Shown piece after piece: positions 34,973-41,977 of a stretch of 64,000 bases of DNA. The stretch comes from Clostridiaceae bacterium (GTDB lineage Bacteria > Bacillota > Clostridia > Oscillospirales > Butyricicoccaceae): positions 25,660 to 89,659 of the forward strand of contig JAGZOP010000007.1 of assembly GCA_018383195.1 (NCBI GenBank), in the 5' to 3' direction. A program made the position numbers and the translations under genes. The notes below the pieces were generated by a model that saw only the letters and a program-made list of their open reading frames with translations, did no database searches and was not told the DNA's origin. Each line of letters begins with the position of its first letter. Positions within the stretch are counted from its first letter, which is position 1.

Positions 34973-35398
34973 TTACTCCTCTACAGTGATACCCATCGAG
35001 CGGCAGGTGCCTGCGATCATGCTCATAGCGGCCTCTACAGAAGCGGCGTTGAGGTCAGGCATCTTCATCTCTGCAATCTTCTGAACGTCAGCCTTAGCAA
35101 TGGTAGCTACCTTGGTCTTGTTCGGAACAGCGGAGCCGGACTCGATCTTGCAAGCCTTTTTAATCAGAACAGCTGCCGGGGGAGTCTTGGTGATGAAGCT
35201 GAAGGAACGGTCAGCGTAAACCGTGATGACTACCGGGATGATGAGACCGGCGTCGTTCTTGGTGCGCTCGTTGAATTCCTTGGTGAAGGCCATGATGTTC
35301 ACACCATGCTGGCCCAGTGCAGGACCAACCGGGGGAGCAGGAGTTGCCTTGCCCGCAGGAATCTGGAGCTTGATATAACCTACTACTTTCTGTGCCAT
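34973..35398 (-). CDS. rplK: Ribosomal protein L11
   Basis: 141 residues from the ATG at 35398, behind AAGGAGGAAACC; the upstream in-frame extension is leader sequence. Forms the GTPase-associated centre and is needed for RelA activation on stalled ribosomes. Typical motifs: GYIKLQIPAGKATPAPPVGP and ALGQHGVNIMAFTKEFNE, plus the C-terminal rRNA-binding domain ending MIAGTCRSMGITVEE. relA lies 15 kb away in this window. Confidence 0.97.
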   Translation of the reverse strand: MAQKVVGYIKLQIPAGKATPAPPVGPALGQHGVNIMAFTKEFNERTKNDAGLIIPVVITVYADRSFSFITKTPPAAVLIKKACKIESGSAVPNKTKVATIAKADVQKIAEMKMPDLNAASVEAAMSMIAGTCRSMGITVEE

Positions 35399-35427
35399 GG
35401 TTGAGGTTTCCTCCTTAAATAAATGTG

Positions 35428-35461
35428 GTGGCTGGCGAGGGAAGCATTTTCCCTCTCCCAC
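35428..35461 (-). promoter_or_regulatory. Possible L1 operator hairpin before rplK
   Basis: Reads GUGG-GA-GAGGGA-loop-UCCCUC-GCCAG-CCAC on the minus strand, 11 bases before the rplK ribosome binding site (35410-35416). Shares CAAGTGGGAG with the rplA hairpin and has the same asymmetric loop pattern. Confidence 0.5.
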
Positions 35462-35470
35462 TTGACAGGA

Positions 35471-35543
35471 ACACGGCACTATGCCGTGTCAGCCATTGTT
35501 CACAGGTTTGTACCTGTTGTACAGATTCGGTTTCAGCCGAATC
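35471..35543 (-). promoter_or_regulatory. Three small hairpins between nusG and rplK
   Basis: Stems ACACGGC/GCCGTGT (35471-35489), ACAGGT/ACCTGT (35502-35517) and GATTCGG/CCGAATC (35524-35543) follow one another upstream of the rplK operator-like hairpin. None has a T-run; they may be structural or mRNA-processing elements. Confidence 0.4.
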
Positions 35544-35560
35544 CGCATAATCGCTGGTAT

Positions 35561-36088
35561 TTATTCGTCCAGCGTTTCGACCTGATCGAGTTCAAGCTCG
35601 ACCGGGGTCTCTCTGCCGAACATGGATACGACAACGCGCACCTTGTTCTTATCCGGCTCCAGCTCGTCTACTACGCCGATAAAGCCGGAAAGCGGCCCAT
35701 CAATGACGCGTACACTGTCGCCGAGCGCGTAGTTGATCTCAATTTCGCGCTTCTCCACGCCCATCTTCGCAACTTCCTCATCGGAAAGCGGCAGCGGCTT
35801 ATTGGAATTGGGCCCAACAAAGCCTGTGCAGCCGCGGGTGTTGCGCACGAGATACCAGCTCTCGTCGGTGAGCACCATCTTGACCAGAACGTAGCCTGGG
35901 AAGAGCTTGCGCTCAACTTCTCGGGTCTTGCCGTCCTTGACTTCGGTAACACGCTCCACCGGGATATTTACCGCGGTGATCAGGTCGTGAAGTTTGCGGT
36001 TTTCCACCGCTTTTTCAATAGAAGAAGCTACTTTATTTTCGTAGCCAGAGTATGTGTGAACCACATACCACTTTGCGGCGTCTGACAT
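35561..36088 (-). CDS. nusG: Transcription antitermination factor NusG
   Basis: 175 residues: NGN domain (WYVVHTYSGYENKVASSIEK, then FPGYVLVKMVLTDESWYLVRNTRGCTGFVG read as family motifs in sequence) and a C-terminal KOW domain (GDSVRVIDGPLSGFIGVVDE). Binds RNA polymerase and links it to Rho or the ribosome. Follows secE by 19 bases, the universal secE-nusG order. Confidence 0.97.
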   Translation of the reverse strand: MSDAAKWYVVHTYSGYENKVASSIEKAVENRKLHDLITAVNIPVERVTEVKDGKTREVERKLFPGYVLVKMVLTDESWYLVRNTRGCTGFVGPNSNKPLPLSDEEVAKMGVEKREIEINYALGDSVRVIDGPLSGFIGVVDELEPDKNKVRVVVSMFGRETPVELELDQVETLDE

Positions 36089-36107
36089 AAATTAGACCCC
36101 TCTCAAA

Positions 36108-36365
36108 TCAGCGGATGAAGGCGGATACGCCGAACTGGAAGACAGCGTCCAGCACCCAGATAAACACACCGATGATCAGGCAGGTCGCCAGAACGACTGC
36201 GGTGTTGTTGGTGGTCTGCTGGCGGGTCGGCCAGACGATCTTCTTGCATTCGCCCTTCAGTTCGCGGAACCACTTGCCGATTCGAACAAAAATAGACGGC
36301 TTTTTCGCCTTTGCAGGCTTTTCAGCTTTCTTTTCTGCCGGAACGTTCTTTTCCTGCTCTGCCAT
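36108..36365 (-). CDS. secE: Preprotein translocase subunit SecE
   Basis: 85 residues from the ATG at 36365, which has AAAGGAAG upstream. A Lys/Ala-rich cytoplasmic N-terminus leads to the amphipathic helix WFRELKGECKKIVWPTRQQT, the SecE hallmark, and one transmembrane helix (VVLATCLIIGVFIWVLDAVF). Single-helix form, as in most Gram-positives. Part of the SecYEG export channel. Confidence 0.96.
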   Translation of the reverse strand: MAEQEKNVPAEKKAEKPAKAKKPSIFVRIGKWFRELKGECKKIVWPTRQQTTNNTAVVLATCLIIGVFIWVLDAVFQFGVSAFIR

Positions 36366-36391
36366 TGAAGCGTACTTCCTTTCTCCGCAGA

Positions 36392-36541
36392 TTACTTGGT
36401 CTCGCGATGCAACGTATGCTTCTTGCAGAAACGGCAATACTTGTTCATCTCAAGACGATCGGGATCATTCTTCTTGTTCTTCATCGTGTTGTAGTTTCTT
36501 TGCTTGCACTCTGTGCAGGCGAGCGTTACTCTAACGCGCAT
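36392..36541 (-). CDS. rpmG: Ribosomal protein L33, zinc-binding form
   Basis: A 49-residue protein. It begins MRVRVTLACTECKQRNY and carries two CxxC pairs (CTEC, CRFC), so it is the zinc-binding (C+) type that zinc-starved cells replace with C- paralogs. AAGGAGG lies 9 bases before the ATG. First gene of the rpmG-secE-nusG-rplK-rplA operon. Confidence 0.95.
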   Translation of the reverse strand: MRVRVTLACTECKQRNYNTMKNKKNDPDRLEMNKYCRFCKKHTLHRETK

Positions 36542-36700
36542 TTAGCGGCACCTCCTTATTTTTTGAACCCTCTGCACAAAGCAGATGGTCTCTTGTGTGT
36601 CCCCTGCCCATGCAGCGGGACGTTTGCCTCCCTTTGCGGGTTCAGCTGACCGGTTGCTTCCGAAATCAGCGCAAAAAAAAGAACCTACATAGGTGTTATT

Positions 36701-36729
36701 ATTATAGCACGTGTAAAGTGTGCGGTCAA
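36701..36729 (-). promoter_or_regulatory. Promoter of the rpmG-secE-nusG operon
   Basis: TTGACC (36724-36729), 17-bp spacer, TATAAT (36701-36706) on the minus strand. The ~150-nt leader to rpmG contains hairpins at 36599-36621 and 36571-36585. Confidence 0.88.
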
Positions 36730-36773
36730 CAAAATCATGAAAAAAAACGCTACATTTTTGCCGGAATCCGTGC

Positions 36774-36779
36774 TATAAT
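36774..36779 (+). promoter_or_regulatory. Extended -10 promoter of ruvX
   Basis: TGCTATAAT with TATAAT at 36774-36779; the -35 is weak (TACATT at 36751-36756, 17-bp spacer). Back to back with the rpmG promoter. Confidence 0.6.
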
Positions 36780-36821
36780 ATTGTCCAAAAGCAACGAACC
36801 CGCGCAAGGAGGGTCTTTCAA

Positions 36822-37241
36822 ATGAAAATTTTAGGCATTGATTACGGGGACGCACGTACCGGTCTGTCAGTTTCAGATGCGACCGGCATGCTCGCCGGTT
36901 CTCCTTCGGTCATCCACGAATGGAACCAGAGCAAGCTTCTGGATAAACTCTGCACTTTCATCACGGAAAACAAAATTGAAGAAATTGTACTTGGGCACCC
37001 CAAGAATATGGATGGCACTGTCGGGGAGCGCGCGCAGAAATGCGAGGCGCTTGCCGCAGAGCTGACCGAACGCACCGGTGTGCCGGTTGTCCTGTGGGAT
37101 GAGCGCCGCACCACAGTTGCAGCGCATCAAATCCTGCACGACAGCGGCAAAAAAGCAAAAAAGCACCGTCAAACTGTTGATGCGGTTGCTGCAACACTGA
37201 TTTTACAAGGATATCTCGATTTTAATCGTATCCACGGTTAA
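36822..37241 (+). CDS. ruvX: Holliday-junction resolvase-like protein RuvX/YqgF
   Basis: 139 residues with the RNase H-like fold of the YqgF family: GIDYGDARTGLSVSD at the N-terminus with the first catalytic Asp, VLGHPKNMDGTVGERAQKCEA in the middle, and DERRTTVAAHQIL near the end. Essential in several bacteria and implicated in 16S rRNA 5' processing as well as junction resolution. AAGGAGG before the ATG; single gene. Confidence 0.94.
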   Translation: MKILGIDYGDARTGLSVSDATGMLAGSPSVIHEWNQSKLLDKLCTFITENKIEEIVLGHPKNMDGTVGERAQKCEALAAELTERTGVPVVLWDERRTTVAAHQILHDSGKKAKKHRQTVDAVAATLILQGYLDFNRIHG

Positions 37242-37261
37242 TCATTTCGATTCAGGAAACC

Positions 37262-37303
37262 CGAAGCAGCCTCCGGACAAACGCCGGAGGCTGCTTTCTT
37301 TTA
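37262..37303. terminator. Bidirectional terminator
   Basis: Stem of about 13 bp (GCAGCCTCCGG/CCGGAGGCTGC core) plus T-rich flank between ruvX and the convergent VanW gene. Confidence 0.85.
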
Positions 37304-38095
37304 CTTATATTTGCTCGTCGTTGTATAATTAACCTTGCCATTGACTGCGCGTGTCGTTGTATACACACCGTTTTTCTGGCTGACGCTGATTTTCACATTC
37401 GGTGCAGCCGCATCTGCGCGTCCCTTGATGGAAACAATCACTTCGCAGGTATTCGGATTGAAATATGTACAAACCATCACCGGGAAATTGTACGGGTTCT
37501 TAAACTTGAACTCCGGACCGCCCCATGAAACCGCTGCATCCCTGCCGCGCGGCAGATAGCTGACCGGCAGGCTGTGTGCACGCCGTGCAGTAATCGTCAT
37601 GTTGGACATCAGCGCCGCATTGAACAGCGTGCTCGACACTTGGCAAATGCCGCCGCCCACACCGGTATCGACCTGACCGTTGACATAGACGCCCGCTTCC
37701 TTATAGCCGCGTGCCTTGGTGCGTTCTCCGACCACGGCATTAAACGAAAATACCCCGCCCGGCTGCACAACATATTCATTCATGGCTTCACATGCCAGCC
37801 GGATGTTGGTATTGCGGTTGGTCTGCCCAAATTTTGCTTTGGTTATGCAGGTGCCCAGCACCTTACCGTAGGGCGCGACATACGGCGGCTTGGTTTCAGG
37901 CTTTGGCTCCGGTTTTGGTTCAGGCTTCGGCTCCGGCATCGGTTCCGGTTCGGGTTCCGGCGCGGTTTCAATGAGAATCTGTTCTTCGACCTGCTGTACG
38001 GTCTGCTCGATCGCCGGCGGGATTTCTGCAACCTGTGCCGGAGTAGATGTTGCTGCGGTACTGAGTGCAAGCAGCAGTGCGGTTTCTTTTAACAT
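37301..38095 (-). CDS. Short secreted VanW-domain protein
   Basis: 264 residues. A hydrophobic N-terminus (weak signal peptide) is followed by a Pro-Glu/Pro-Lys repeat stretch at about residues 45-70 that likely spans the wall. The VanW domain (about 95-225) carries GVFSFNAVVGERT, GGGICQVSSTLF and VSWGGPEFKFKN. It is a compact relative of the 670-residue VanW protein at 16.6-18.6 kb, without the PG-binding-like repeats. A terminator separates it from hpf, and I see no clear promoter in the 20 bases between. Confidence 0.88.
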   Translation of the reverse strand: MLKETALLLALSTAATSTPAQVAEIPPAIEQTVQQVEEQILIETAPEPEPEPMPEPKPEPKPEPKPETKPPYVAPYGKVLGTCITKAKFGQTNRNTNIRLACEAMNEYVVQPGGVFSFNAVVGERTKARGYKEAGVYVNGQVDTGVGGGICQVSSTLFNAALMSNMTITARRAHSLPVSYLPRGRDAAVSWGGPEFKFKNPYNFPVMVCTYFNPNTCEVIVSIKGRADAAAPNVKISVSQKNGVYTTTRAVNGKVNYTTTSKYK

Positions 38096-38116
38096 AAAAT
38101 TCCTCCCGTTTGAAAA

Positions 38117-38147
38117 GGACAGACCGGCGATACGCCGGTCTGTCCGA
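38117..38147 (-). terminator. Terminator after hpf
   Basis: 12-13-bp stem (GGACAGACCGGC with GCCGGTCTGTCC) followed on the minus strand by TTTTC. Confidence 0.75.
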
Positions 38148-38154
38148 AGTATGC

Positions 38155-38682
38155 TTATTCGCTTTCAATGAGACCATAGCCGCCTGCGGCGCGCATATAG
38201 ATGACCGCCGGGGTATTGCCGTTATCCGCATTCTTAAAGAAGAAGAACTGATGGTCGAGCAGATTCATCTGAAGAATTGCCTCATCCACACTCATCTCAC
38301 GCACTTCAAAGCGTTTATGGCGAACGACTTCAAACGCATCCTCTGCCACCGCTTCGCTGTTCTGCGCAGCCATCTTCTCAAAAGCTCCAGCACGCAGACG
38401 CTTTTCAAGGCGTGTCTTATTCTTGCGGATCTGACGCTCAATATGATTAATTGCGCCGTCCACCGACGCAAACATGTCAGTCGTGGTTTCCTCGGCACGC
38501 ACGATCATGCCATTGTTGTTCACAGTAATTTCGACCGTCTGCCGACCCTTCAATTCACTGAATGTGATCGTAGAAATCGCATCGGTCTGGAAATAGCGGT
38601 CAAGCTTTTCCACTTTCTTCATTGCGTACGCACGCAGGTCATCAGAAATCTTGGTCTTTCTTTCGACGATGGTGAACTTCAT
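38155..38682 (-). CDS. hpf: Long-form ribosome hibernation promoting factor
   Basis: 175 residues. The N-terminal HPF/YfiA domain (1-95) binds the decoding region; the C-terminal domain (115-175, VVRHKRFEVREMSVDEAILQ then HQFFFFKN and YGLIE) mediates 100S ribosome dimers. This is the long form typical of Firmicutes. Made in stationary phase in relatives. Single gene. Confidence 0.95.
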   Translation of the reverse strand: MKFTIVERKTKISDDLRAYAMKKVEKLDRYFQTDAISTITFSELKGRQTVEITVNNNGMIVRAEETTTDMFASVDGAINHIERQIRKNKTRLEKRLRAGAFEKMAAQNSEAVAEDAFEVVRHKRFEVREMSVDEAILQMNLLDHQFFFFKNADNGNTPAVIYMRAAGGYGLIESE

Positions 38683-38895
38683 AACATCATCTCCTTAACA
38701 GGATCGTTTCAGCCCCGGAAAACATTTTTCATGTTCTTCGGTTCTCTATGCACTAAGTATACCACATTTGGCGCGTTCCCGCTCTCCGAAAAAAGCCCAA
38801 ATTCAGCGATTATAACAAACCATCTATTACATACTCTTTTTTTCTAGCGAATACTCACAAATACAGAATATTTTATTGTTGCATAATAATTGTGA

Positions 38896-39738
38896 TTACA
38901 GACTGCCCTGTGCGTGGCGGGTCACATGACAGCCAATCGACACCGCACACGGCAGGCTGGCAATATGGGTGGGATATGGCTCAATCGCACACGAAAGCGC
39001 AGTTACCGTGCCGCCCAACCCCTGCGGACCTACCCCCGAGGCATTCACCTTGTCTAAAATCGCGTGCTCCATCCCGGCATAGAATGCATCTTCATGGTCC
39101 TCATCGACCGGACGCAGCAATGCGGTCTTGGCAAGTTCCGCCGCTTTATCCGCCGTGCCGCCCAGTCCTACGCCGATAATGACCGGTGGGCACGGGTTGG
39201 AGCCTGCATGGATGACCGTTTCGGCAATCCAATCGATAATTGCCTCCCGCGTTGCTGCCGGCGTAAACATCTTCATGGCACTCATGTTCTCGCTGCCGCC
39301 GCCCTTGGGCGCGACAATGATTTTCACGCCGTCTCCGGGCACGATGCGGGTATGCAGCATTGCCGGCGTATTATCGTCCGTATTGACGCGGCGCAGCGGG
39401 TCGGCAACAATGGACTTGCGCAGATAGCCGTCCACATATCCCTGACGCACGCCCTCATTGACCGCGTCCTCAAACGCGCCGCCGGTCAGATGCACGTCCT
39501 GCCCCACCTCGGCATAGATCACTGCGAATCCGGTATCCTGACAGATTGGGACATCGTTTTGTGCCGCCAAATCACAGTTTCGCAGCATTTCGTCAAAGAT
39601 TTCACGACCGAGCGGCGACTGTTCTTTCTCTCTGCCTTCGACAAAGGAGCGCCGGATATCACAGGGCAGCCGATAGTTTGCTTCCATGCACAGGCGCTTT
39701 ACCAGTGCAGTAATCTCACTGACATCAATCGTTCTCAT
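38896..39738 (-). CDS. Fumarate hydratase (class I type) alpha subunit
   Basis: 280 residues matching the alpha subunit of two-part 4Fe-4S hydro-lyases (FumA/TtdA). Cluster cysteines are visible in VPICQDTG, SNPCPP and SIGCHV; APKGGGSENMSAMKM is a further hallmark. It would hydrate fumarate or dehydrate a related hydroxy acid, but only with a beta subunit, which is not encoded next to it. It overlaps the amidohydrolase gene upstream by 4 bases. The ~210 bases downstream to hpf hold no gene. Confidence 0.9.
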   Translation of the reverse strand: MRTIDVSEITALVKRLCMEANYRLPCDIRRSFVEGREKEQSPLGREIFDEMLRNCDLAAQNDVPICQDTGFAVIYAEVGQDVHLTGGAFEDAVNEGVRQGYVDGYLRKSIVADPLRRVNTDDNTPAMLHTRIVPGDGVKIIVAPKGGGSENMSAMKMFTPAATREAIIDWIAETVIHAGSNPCPPVIIGVGLGGTADKAAELAKTALLRPVDEDHEDAFYAGMEHAILDKVNASGVGPQGLGGTVTALSCAIEPYPTHIASLPCAVSIGCHVTRHAQGSL

Positions 39739-40916
39739 ATGTTGTCCCTCCTGTATGCAATCGCTCCGGAACTGAGCACCGCTTGCACGCGGCTGCGGAA
39801 ATCGAACGGATATCCGCTCAATACGAGCACATCCGCATCCTTGCCGGGCACAAGGGACCCGATACGGTGATCCAGTCCCGCAATTTTTGCAGCGTCGATG
39901 GTGATGGCGCGCAGCGCATCCATTTCGTCCATGCCCGCCTGCACCGCCACGCCTGCGGCGAGACGCAAAAACTTCACTGGGATCTCGGGATGGTCAGTTG
40001 TGATGGCGACCGGCACACCGGCGGTTTTGAGCAGTCCGGGCGCGGCTTCGGTCAGATTTTGCAGTTCCGGTTTGGAGCGATCGGTCATATACGGTCCGCT
40101 GACAACCGGTATCCCCTCCTCTGCCAGCAGGTCGGCAACCAAATGCCCCTCGGTGCCATGCACCAAAACAGGCTTGACGCCAAATTCCTTGCAGATGCGC
40201 AGAGCGGTAAAAATGTCATCCGCACGATGCGCATGGATATGTGCCGGCAGCTTTCCCGTAATCAGCAGCTCCAAAGATTCCAGCTTTGCGTCAAAGTCCG
40301 GAAGATCTTCTTCCTCGTTCTCCAATGCCTTGCGCTTGCGGTCATGATATTCCTGCGCTTTGCGCAAGTTCTCGCGGATGAGCGCCGCGGTTGCCATGCG
40401 GGTGACCGGGGTTTCCTCTTTGTCGTGGTAGACGCCCTTTGGGTTTTCGCCAAAGGCAAACTTGATGCCGACTGGCTCTACAATCACCATATCGTCAATC
40501 CGGCGTCCCCATGTTTTGATCGCAGCCAGCTGCCCGCCAATCGGGTTGGCGCTCCCCGGACTGACGACCACCGCAGTCACGCCTGCCTCGAGCGATTCGC
40601 GGAACGCGCGTTCCATTGGGTTAATCCCGTCAATCACGCGCAGGTGCGGGGTGACCGGGTCGGTATCCTCGTTGCCGTCCGCCCCTTCGAAGCCCAGTCC
40701 GTCCTCATATAGCCCCAGATGCGAATGAATGTCAATCAGCCCGGGCATCACCCAGCCGCCCGCAGCGTCGATTTCCTCTGCTTCTGAATTGATCGGAAGA
40801 TTGGACATATCTCCGACCGCAGCGATCGTACCATTGCGCACGAGCACATAACCATTTTCATATGCCGCGCCCTCCATGGGCAGCACATGGGCATTTCGAA
40901 TCAAAATGTCCTTCAT
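39735..40916 (-). CDS. Metal-dependent amidohydrolase
   Basis: 393 residues of the imidazolonepropionase/dihydroorotase superfamily. The N-terminal beta-sandwich ends with PGLIDIHSHLGL, the HxH metal pair. Further likely ligands are His in HIHAHRADD and VHGTEGH and Asp in TTDHPEIP. A C-terminal DADVLVLSGYPFDFRSRV closes the sandwich. It lacks the carboxylated Lys context of dihydroorotase. The substrate is unknown. Coupled to the hydratase alpha gene by a 4-base overlap. Confidence 0.85.
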   Translation of the reverse strand: MKDILIRNAHVLPMEGAAYENGYVLVRNGTIAAVGDMSNLPINSEAEEIDAAGGWVMPGLIDIHSHLGLYEDGLGFEGADGNEDTDPVTPHLRVIDGINPMERAFRESLEAGVTAVVVSPGSANPIGGQLAAIKTWGRRIDDMVIVEPVGIKFAFGENPKGVYHDKEETPVTRMATAALIRENLRKAQEYHDRKRKALENEEEDLPDFDAKLESLELLITGKLPAHIHAHRADDIFTALRICKEFGVKPVLVHGTEGHLVADLLAEEGIPVVSGPYMTDRSKPELQNLTEAAPGLLKTAGVPVAITTDHPEIPVKFLRLAAGVAVQAGMDEMDALRAITIDAAKIAGLDHRIGSLVPGKDADVLVLSGYPFDFRSRVQAVLSSGAIAYRRDNI

Positions 40917-40949
40917 GAAAAAATTTACCTTTCCATTGCAGATTTAGGA

Positions 40950-40978
40950 TTGACATATATTGGGTTTTGTATTATAAT
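40950..40978 (+). promoter_or_regulatory. Promoter of the candidate small RNA
   Basis: Perfect TTGACA (40950-40955), 17-bp spacer, perfect TATAAT (40973-40978), lying between two minus-strand genes with no plus-strand protein gene to serve. Confidence 0.88.
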
Positions 40979-40984
40979 AACCAT

Positions 40985-41073
40985 GGTGATCGAAAGGTCA
41001 CCATGCACCGTTCATATCTTTATCCCCACAATCCTATCTTGGCGCCTGCCGTGTTCGGCAGGCGCATTTTTTT
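40985..41073 (+). ncRNA. Candidate small RNA of about 89 nt
   Basis: A complete transcription unit in a 235-bp intergenic gap. The predicted start (~40985, GG) is seven bases after a consensus promoter. The 5' end folds as GGTGATC-GAAA-GGTCACC, a GNRA-capped hairpin (40985-41002). A pyrimidine-rich single-stranded linker follows (41006-41041, including ATCCCCACAATCC). The 3' end is a 10-bp terminator hairpin, GCGCCTGCCG-TGTT-CGGCAGGCGC (41042-41065), with a seven-T run. Reading frames through it are not plausible. Not recognised as 6S, SRP, tmRNA or a riboswitch; a known clostridial RNA family is possible. Confidence 0.75.
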
Positions 41074-41092
41074 GCCCTGCCGGAAAACAGGG

Positions 41093-41119
41093 AAAAACCG
41101 GGACTGCTGCCCCGGTTTT
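41093..41119 (-). terminator. Terminator after the S1-domain gene
   Basis: 9-bp stem AAAACCGGG/CCCGGTTTT; on the minus strand it ends in TTTTT. Confidence 0.75.
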
Positions 41120-41151
41120 GTCATACGAGCGGAGCAGGCTTCCTGCCGCAG

Positions 41152-41601
41152 TTACTTGCGGCGGCGGGAACCGCTCTTCCGGTCGTTATTATGCTTGATG
41201 TCTGCCATACGGCTTTCACTGTCTGCCATGAACATCTTCAGCTTATCTTCAAATGTCATGGTTGCAGGATCGCGCGGCGCCTGACGCGGCGCGCCGCCGC
41301 GCGGACGGGGTGCCGGACGGCGCTGCTGCGCCTGCGGACGTGCGGACGCGCCGCCGTCCTCCCCGGGCTGCTGTGCCTTTTTGATCGACAAGTTGATGCG
41401 ACCTGCCTGATCAATATTGATGACCTTGACCTTGACCATCTGTCCTTCGGTCAGAAAGTCCTTAATGTCGCTTACAAAGGAGTTGGCGACTTCCGAAATG
41501 TGCACCATTCCCGACTTTCCTTCCGGCAGCGCAACAAACGCGCCGAATTTGGTGATACCGGTCACCTTACCTTCAAAAATTGCTCCAACAGCGAGATCCA
41601 T
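41152..41601 (-). CDS. S1-domain RNA-binding protein, YabR type
   Basis: 149 residues. An S1 domain at 1-72 (GAIFEGKVTGITKFGAFVAL and GMVHISEVANSFV) is followed by a Gln/Pro/Arg-rich linker and a basic tail ending GSRRRK. It sits last in the conserved order spoVB-like-mazG-rqcP-yabP-yabQ-divIC-yabR, which supports the YabR assignment. Probable general RNA-binding or stress protein. Confidence 0.9.
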   Translation of the reverse strand: MDLAVGAIFEGKVTGITKFGAFVALPEGKSGMVHISEVANSFVSDIKDFLTEGQMVKVKVINIDQAGRINLSIKKAQQPGEDGGASARPQAQQRRPAPRPRGGAPRQAPRDPATMTFEDKLKMFMADSESRMADIKHNNDRKSGSRRRK

Positions 41602-41644
41602 ACCCCTTGTTTATTCCTCCGTTTAATTTTGTGTAAATGAAATT

Positions 41645-41926
41645 CTATTTTCCGGATGCGTCTTTGAACACGCGCTCATTGGGCAGGACATATCCGTGCT
41701 CGCGCGCGATCGAAGCAATGTAATCGTCCGAAACGCCATTCTCGACCTGATCCCGAAGCGCATCGTTTGCCGCTTTCTGCTGCTCGATTTCATCGCTGAT
41801 GCTGTCCAGATGCTCCTGCCGGTCGCTGATCTGCATTTGCAGATGGAGCAGCGAGACTGCAAAGAAAACAGCAATGCACACGATTGCAATTCTGACAACG
41901 CGCGGTGTACGCAGTTTCTTATGCAA
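41645..41926 (-). CDS. DivIC/FtsB-like septum formation protein
   Basis: Cell-division protein of 93 residues: a short basic N-terminus, one transmembrane helix (VVRIAIVCIAVFFAVSLLHL) and an extracellular coiled coil (QISDRQEHLDSISDEIEQQK), then the conserved SIAREHGYVLPNERVF ending. I chose TTG at 41926 because GGAGGGAGG lies just before it; the longer reading would translate that site (as LEGGR). Its place between yabQ and yabR is the divIC place in Bacillus. Confidence 0.88.
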   Translation of the reverse strand: MHKKLRTPRVVRIAIVCIAVFFAVSLLHLQMQISDRQEHLDSISDEIEQQKAANDALRDQVENGVSDDYIASIAREHGYVLPNERVFKDASGK

Positions 41927-41977
41927 GCGTCCTCCCTCCAATCCCAATGAAGCTCCGTAAATCAATACAGCTTCATT

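Noticed and set aside
36560..36700. tRNA gene in the rpmG leader
   Set aside because: GGTTCAGC resembles part of a T-arm, but no acceptor stem or anticodon arm can be built around it.
37870..37970. DNA tandem repeat or CRISPR-like array
   Set aside because: The repetition is the Pro-Glu/Pro-Lys spacer coded inside the short VanW protein; there are no spacers or cas genes.
40917..40976. Divergent promoter for the amidohydrolase sharing the -10 at 40971-40976
   Set aside because: A minus-strand TATAAT is present because the box is nearly palindromic, but no -35 accompanies it.
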